Shown here: in pieces, positions 58,690 to 64,000 of the stretch
Layout of the letters: each line of letters starts with the position of its first letter
Position numbering within the stretch: the first letter of the stretch is position 1
From: Pholiota molesta
Lineage: Eukaryota; Basidiomycota; Agaricomycetes; Agaricales; Strophariaceae
Length of the DNA stretch: 64,000 nt
Reading direction: 5' to 3'
Assembly: GCA_014925825.1 (NCBI GenBank)
Contig: JACGCK010000211.1
Span: 1-64,000 of the forward strand
Translations under genes and position numbers: made by a program
The notes under the pieces: model-generated
Databases searched by the model: none
What the model saw: only the letters and a program-made list of their open reading frames with translations
Told to the model about the DNA's origin: nothing

Positions 58690-60857
58690 ATGAGTGTTAA
58701 CGCGTTCTCACAAGATGCCGCAATCTACCTCTCTGGCTTTGTGCTGCTAATAAGTTTTTTCTGTTATCGGCATTTCAATAACAGTTCCAGACTTCCTCTT
58801 CCTCCTGGCCCACCAAAACTACCATTCATCGGAAACCTGTTAGATTTCCCGTCTAGTTTAGAATGGGAAACATATCAAGCTTGGGGAAAGCGATACGGTT
58901 CGTCCACTGATTTATAAAGCCATTGATTTCTAGTTCCTTACACTGTGGATCCTAGATTCTGACGTCGTTCATGTCAATGTTTTTGGGACCTCTATCGTTA
59001 TTCTTAACTCAGTCAAAGCTTGTTCTGATCTCATGGAGAAGCGCTCATCCACTTATTCCGGTCGGTAAGGCCTTTTTCGAAACCGTATTTCCTTCAGATA
59101 CTAAAACACGCATCAGGCCAAAATTCACTCTCCTCAATAAATAGTGAGTGCCATTCATACTGCTCAATGATCGCAGGAACCGATGATTATAGTATGGGCT
59201 TTGCTTGGATGCTTGTTTTTATGCCATATGGACCAGAGTGGAAAGAGCGCCGGCGGCTCTTCCAGCAGTACTTCGCATCGAAGGCGGCTAATACGAAGGG
59301 AAGGGTCGAAGAAACTCTCTACACACGCCGATTACTTCTTCGACTCCTGGAGACACCCGAGAATTATTTAGATCATATCAGCCAGTGAGTAGGCCGACGT
59401 TATCAATAGAATTCGCTGACGCTGCCCACTTCAGTTTTATAGGTGGTACTCTCCATATGGCGACATATGGCACTAAAACGAAACAGAGCAATGACCCTTA
59501 CATCAGTCTCGCAGAAGAAGTCATGGTCGCATTGTCCTCCACTGCGGTTCCAATTTCGGGTATTCTTGATTCGATTCCCTGGCTGCTGCCCGTTGTGTCG
59601 CGGTTCATATCGGGATCTCCCTTCAATAAATCGTCGGCGCAATGGAGAGAAATGGTTTACAAACTCCGTGATGAACCTGTTCATAAAATCCAAAAATCAA
59701 TGGCGAGTTTGTTCACATCGTAAATGTACGAGTGCTTGTTGACATACATTTCTTTTTTAGGCGGAGGGCAATGCATTGGATGGTTTTGTTCCGAGCTCTT
59801 TGGAAACATCAAGCTCTCAGAGGATGTTGGCGCACAAGAGAATCTGATCAAGGATGTTGCGGGTGTAGTATTTATTGGTTCGTGCCTGGACGCTTTGCCC
59901 ATACTGCAAAATGATTCATGAAATTCGAATTAGGTGGCACAAGTACGACGAAAGCCGTGATGCTCACCTTCTTCCTAGCCATGCTGTCTTTTCCAGAGGC
60001 TCAATTAAAGGCGCAGGAAGAGCTTGACAGAGTAATTGGACGGGAACGACTTCCTGAACTGAACGATGAGCCATCCCTGCCTTACGTTTCGGCCTTGATC
60101 AAAGAAGTCCAGAGGTTGGCGTCTCCCGATATTCGTAGTTGCCCAAGCTAATATAGAACCTAAGATGGAATACCCCAGGGCCTATTGGTCAGTAGATCTC
60201 ATGAAGGAGACACCTTATTTCTTTTACTTATACCAGACAGGCATTCCGCATTTTCTTGAACAGGATGACGAGTACCAGGGATACCTCATCCCGGGACAAT
60301 CCCTCATAATAGGCAACATCTGGTAAATGATTTCTTCGCGTTCTATATGTCGACACTTACATACGACTTGGACAGGGCTATACTCAACGACGAGAAAATG
60401 TACCCTAATCCAAGGGCCTTCATGCCCGAACGATTCCTAAAAAATGGCGAGCTCAATCCTTCGATTCTTGATCCTGCTGATGTTGAATTTGGCTTCGGAC
60501 GTCGGTGAGCATGTCTTCATTTGATTGGATGACTGCCGGTAATTTCATACTTATGCTGAACTATATTCTAGAATTTGTCCCGGATCACATATTGCGCTAT
60601 CTAATATATGGATTAGCCTAGCTTCCATCCTGGCCACGTTCACCATCTCAAAAGCACGCGACGAAGACGGAGTAGTCATCGAGCCCAGCATGAAGTATCG
60701 ATCGGGAGTTACTTTGTAAGTCTTTCTAAATGAAATCGAACCGGTGTGTATATCTGACGCCCTGATAAGTCAACCAGAACCCTTCAAGTGCACCATCACA
60801 CCACGATATAGCAAAGCCGGAGAACTCATTCATAGCTACGTCTCGAATTTCGAGTAG
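58690..60857 (+). CDS. Cytochrome P450 monooxygenase
   Basis: Membrane-anchored heme monooxygenase. Start at 58690; N-terminal hydrophobic anchor (IYLSGFVLLISFFCYRHF) and proline hinge LPLPPGPPKLPFIGN. Motifs in order are FMPYGPEWKERRRLFQQYF (C-helix), the I-helix GGTSTTKA in place of AG.DTT, ExxR in IKEVQRW (split by an intron), PERF in FMPERFL and the heme-binding FGFGRRICPG (split by an intron near 60507-60571). Around ten introns. One doubtful spot: near 59715-59850 the family-typical EGNALDGFVPSSLE and KLSEDVGAQENLIKDVAG lie in different frames, so either an unusual splice or a 1-nt lesion is present. The last exon ends SYVSNFE. Substrate unknown. Confidence 0.85.
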
Positions 60858-61361
60858 ATCTACCTGTCATGTTTCTTATCGTGTTCGTGCGCAAGAACTC
60901 CGGATATGCTTCGATTACTAGCATAAGTAGTAGGTTAAGTACGCGTGAATGATAGTCTATTTAATTCAGCATGACTTTGAATTTTGGCACATACCATCCA
61001 TTATACTAAATCGCCACGCGATATTTGAATTCGAACACGAGATGATTTTTTTTTTTTGCTTTGGATCCGAGCTTGCTCTCAGCAAAAATCAATAAATGAC
61101 AACTTGAAGCACAAGGACTCAAGGACTCGGAGAGGAGAAGATGTTCATGTCACATGTGTTACATGTGATGACGTTTGCTGATAGTGATTTGGCAATGGCG
61201 GTCCCGTAAGCAAACGTTGCTTTTCAACTGAACCACCACTTCGCTGAGGTTGCGATTCAAATACCCATTCTCAAGGCCTCAGGCCTCACTGGCACCCCCT
61301 GAAATTTGTGAACGTGAACAACCGACGTCGACATAGCTATCATACGCCACGCAATGTTTCC
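60858..61361. other. Intergenic region
   Basis: About 500 bp between the P450 3' end and the OXLD1-like gene. Contains a poly-T run near 61050 and the palindromic ATGTCACATGTG/TTACATGTGATGACG words near 61146-61173. No gene. Confidence 0.4.
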
Positions 61362-62218
61362 ATGCTCCGTTCCTACAAAGTCCCATATCTCGCCACTCTC
61401 GGGCGTCGCTCGATGACCTCTACCAATCTCCAACACCCTGGGAGTATATCTGAAGGCACCAAGCACACGAATCCGCTGCGCAGACCCTCTCGGGGTGGCC
61501 AGGACCTGTCGAACAGATGGAAACGCCTCGAAAACTCACTTCGACAGAAGATGGCTCGGTCAAGCGAGCTCGAGGCGTTTGAGGAGTATGATGCGTCGAA
61601 CCCTGAGACTTCTCAGCATGCACCTCTGAAGAGAGCTCGCGCGAAGCCTGTGCCACTGTTCCATGGGTTCCAGGTCCCTGAAGAGCCTAAACCTCCGGCC
61701 GATGATGGTGCGCACAAATTCCTTGCTTGGGGACGCATGATCGGACGACTGACACAGAATATTAGAGTGCTGTATGTCAGGATGTGCTGTTTGCGTCTAC
61801 GATCTTTACGAGGAATCGCTCGAGGCGTACAAGGAGGCTGTAGCAGCACTACGCACCTCCCTTGCTGGGCTTCATATCCCCGAAGAAGAATGGCCTGCCC
61901 AAATCCGACCGAAAGACGCTGCGTCAGATACAGGACGGGGACCGCGGAAGGACGCCATTTTGAATGCGTTCGAGGAGATGGAACGGCAGCTAGCGCTGAA
62001 ACACAAGAATAATGCAGAAGTAGACGGATCGCGTTAGTCGGTACACCCGTAATATCTTTATAATATAGAATTAATTTAACACTACAGATTCTGTCGACCC
62101 AGAGCATTGGAAGAAACGACACCAGTTGGCTGCAACTAAGAAGGCGGAGCTTTCGCGGTCAACCTTTCTGAACGATATTTACGAAGGCATACGATGGGCG
62201 CTCTTCAGTGGTCGATAA
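61362..62218 (+). CDS. Oxidoreductase-like domain protein (OXLD1-like), probably mitochondrial
   Basis: Three exons, 61362-61707, 61766-62032 and 62088-62218, join in frame. The first junction creates DDECCMSGCAVCVYDLYEES, the Cys-rich signature (C-C-x-S-G-C-x-x-C) of the oxidoreductase-like family. The N-terminus is Arg/Ser-rich with few acidic residues (MLRSYKVPYLATLGRRSM), as in mitochondrial targeting peptides. The last exon gives DPEHWKKRHQLAATKKAEL and ends LFSGR. An upstream ATG at 61308 in the same frame is possible, but the 61362 start fits a presequence better. The biochemical role of the family is not established. Confidence 0.85.
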
Positions 62219-62664
62219 GACGGATTGCCAAAACCTCAGCCGGACATCGAAGTCGACATGGACAGCTACGCATGATTCCGTCTCCTCAGCCAGGTGGGCC
62301 ATTGAACAGAAAGTTTGTTGCACAAACCTAATCTGCTTCATTGCAGGCACATTGCGATTCCAATGACCATAACTAGTATTCTCGGCACATATCAATTGCA
62401 CATTCAGCGTTTGAGTCCCAGAAGTAATCCTACACTTTACAGCGTACACCAAACTGTCAGTTTCTGTCCATCAAGCAATCCTTCGTCCAAGCCACAATCT
62501 CGATTTCCTTGTTCCCATCCATCGTCACCTCATCCCCATCTTTACAAACAGCACCACAGCTCTCAAGTCCCAACATATTCCACACCCCCGCACACGCCCG
62601 TCTGCGCTACTAGGATGATAACGACATTGCAAACTCTGATGAGGACCTCGCTCTCAACGAAAAA
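62219..62664. other. Intergenic region between convergent genes
   Basis: 3' flanks of the OXLD1-like gene and the minus-strand gene beyond. ORFs here are Ser/Pro-rich shadows with no recognised motif. Confidence 0.4.
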
Positions 62665-63999
62665 TCACGAATAAAGCAAAACCTTGTGTATGAGAGCTTT
62701 CGTGGACCGATAATCCTTCCTAATCCTCTCGACGTCGACCTCGACGTGCACGTCTTTCCCGTCGGCGTCGTCATCAGCAGGTACCGGAAGGTCAGACGTT
62801 GGAGGAGAGGGCGGCCGGTAGGCGGTGGTTTTGGCGGGACTCTCCAGTTCGGAGGCGCCGTGTGCATCAGGCTCAGCGGCATGACGTTTGTGGCTTTGCG
62901 ATATGACGGGGCGAGGAAGGTGTATCTTCCTCGGAGACGGATACGCCTCTGCGCCGAACGCGAAAGTCGTTTCTTCCTCGTCTTTCAGGACCTTGTCCAA
63001 AGGCATGCTATCGCTGAATTGCTCGATTTCTTCTACCAGATCCTGTTGGCGATATTCTTGTCGATTCGATTCCGGTTCGGGTATCGGTTCAGTTCTATGC
63101 AATGTATTCTTAGGGAGTAGTGCTGGCGGTGGCGGCGGCGGAAGATAGGTATGGACGCGTCTGTAAGTAATGTCACCTTGCGTTTTCACCGATTTCTGTA
63201 TCGGTACTAGGCCCGGTAAACGAAATGGCTTCGTAAACTTCGGCGCAGCTGATCGAGTAGGCGTACTGCCAAAGAACACGAAAAGCATCAGCTCGAGGCA
63301 CAACGGGCAGATGCGACTCAAAGAGGACTTGGGCTTTTTCTTTTTCCGAGAAGGCAGGGTGGTCCATTCTTCATCGGGATCTTCAACAGAAAAGAGATAG
63401 GCGTCTTGTCTGGGTCGCGTCTTAGTTCTGGCTTCGTTAGGGAATACCGAGACGCTTGAAACAGGAGGAAGCGTTGGAACAATCTCATTCTTGACAGGCG
63501 TGTGTTGGTGCTGGGCAACGGGATGACGATGTACAGGCTCATCGCGATACAAGCTAAAATCGATTTCATCAGTAGTTTCAAATTTGTTCACTCCATCTTG
63601 GAGGCCAACGAAGGAAGTGGAATCGTCCAGGCTATCTTCATATTTGACACTTCTTTCCGTGGATCCACGAAGGACAGGTAATTCTCTTCCTAGATAAAGG
63701 TCAGGCCGCATATACACAGACTCTAGAAAGGTTTGGATGGCAAACTCATGTTAAGCGGCTCATGGCCTGTGCGTCCAGACCCAGAAGGACCGTTGCGGAC
63801 CTGGAAGGCATGCGGCAGAGGATTTACCCTGGCAGGTGCCTTTGGATGACGGTTATGGGGGTCATTGAACGGCCGAGGTGGCACAAACCGGCGATTGTAA
63901 CTCGATTGCGGTTTGATTGGAGAGGAAAAGTAGGCAGGAAAGGTGTCAGCGTCCTCGACGGTTAGAACAGAGCGACTTGGCTGAGGGACAGGAGATGAG
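62665..63999 (-). CDS. Unidentified protein, 5' part beyond the right edge
   Basis: A long open stretch (63717-62665, stop at the left) contains low-complexity acidic and Lys/Pro-rich sequence: WTTLPSRKKKKPKSSL, then KPFRLPGLVP, TYRRVHTYLPPPPPPALLPK, an acidic part near 63000, and LPRPVISQSHKRHAAEP. The segment reading SRICPLCLELMLFVFFG (about 63270-63320) breaks the hydrophilic pattern and is probably an intron flanked by GT..AG. Upstream frames to 63999 are also Pro/Arg-rich (RPLNDPHNRHPKAPARV), so further exons lie off the window. The character suggests a nuclear, mostly disordered protein; I do not recognise the family. Confidence 0.55.
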
Positions 64000-64000
64000 A

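Noticed and set aside
1..64000. CRISPR arrays, operons, bacterial promoters, rRNA and tRNA genes
   Set aside because: Sequence is clearly fungal nuclear DNA; no regular spacer arrays or convincing cloverleaf sequences were seen by eye, though a tRNA could be missed without a scan.

Overview
Eukaryotic window, most likely from an agaricomycete (mushroom-forming basidiomycete). The evidence is many 50-65 nt GT..AG introns, a CBM1-bearing AA9 polysaccharide monooxygenase, a large F-box gene family, a fungal nuclease-like/kinase-like fusion protein, a basidiomycete-type P450 and a Ngaro/DIRS-type tyrosine-recombinase retrotransposon. I see no prokaryotic features, CRISPR array, rRNA or convincing tRNA. 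Exon boundaries were placed by eye from splice consensus, reading frame and comparison between paralogues inside the window.

Layout. 0.2-5.0 kb: an F-box pseudogene, an intact F-box gene, and a convergent gene with a possible PD-(D/E)XK nuclease fold. 6.6-10.7 kb: three dead copies of genes that also occur elsewhere in the window (ribosomal protein eL20, a La-motif protein, the nuclease-like family). 10.8-16.7 kb: a NADAR protein, an AA9-CBM1 enzyme and a nuclease-like/kinase-like fusion. 18.0-22.8 kb: the full LARP1-like La-motif gene on the minus strand. 23.4-29.6 kb: three F-box genes in tandem, minus strand. 30.5-32.3 kb: intact eL20 and a decayed tandem copy carrying a small TIR element. 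32.9-48.3 kb: a nested transposon stack. 51.2-57.9 kb: a second nuclease-like gene, another F-box gene and relic, and COP9 signalosome subunit 5. 58.7-64 kb: a cytochrome P450, an OXLD1-like small protein, and an unidentified gene running off the right edge.

The transposon stack is the most informative part. A palindromic element (H1) was entered by a Ngaro-like retrotransposon (36016-47903) with the split direct repeats A1-ORFs-B1-A2-B2. Its gag ORF was then entered by element S2 (36925-43157, 8-bp TSD GACTGGAC). S2 was in turn entered by a second palindromic element H2 (37026-40711, TSD GGCATCCC) and by a hAT-like element T (41135-42728, TSD TAAATGTG). Subtracting H2, T and one TSD copy each from S2 leaves 937 bp, exactly the length of the solo copy S1 (32867-33803). 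Each level has an unoccupied or partner copy in the window that shows the pre-insertion sequence. Apart from S2 the retrotransposon ORFs look open, so it may have been active recently.

The 0-32 kb part also looks like an old, eroded inverted duplication: F-box, eL20 pseudogene and LARP pseudogene on the plus strand mirror LARP, F-box genes and eL20 on the minus strand.
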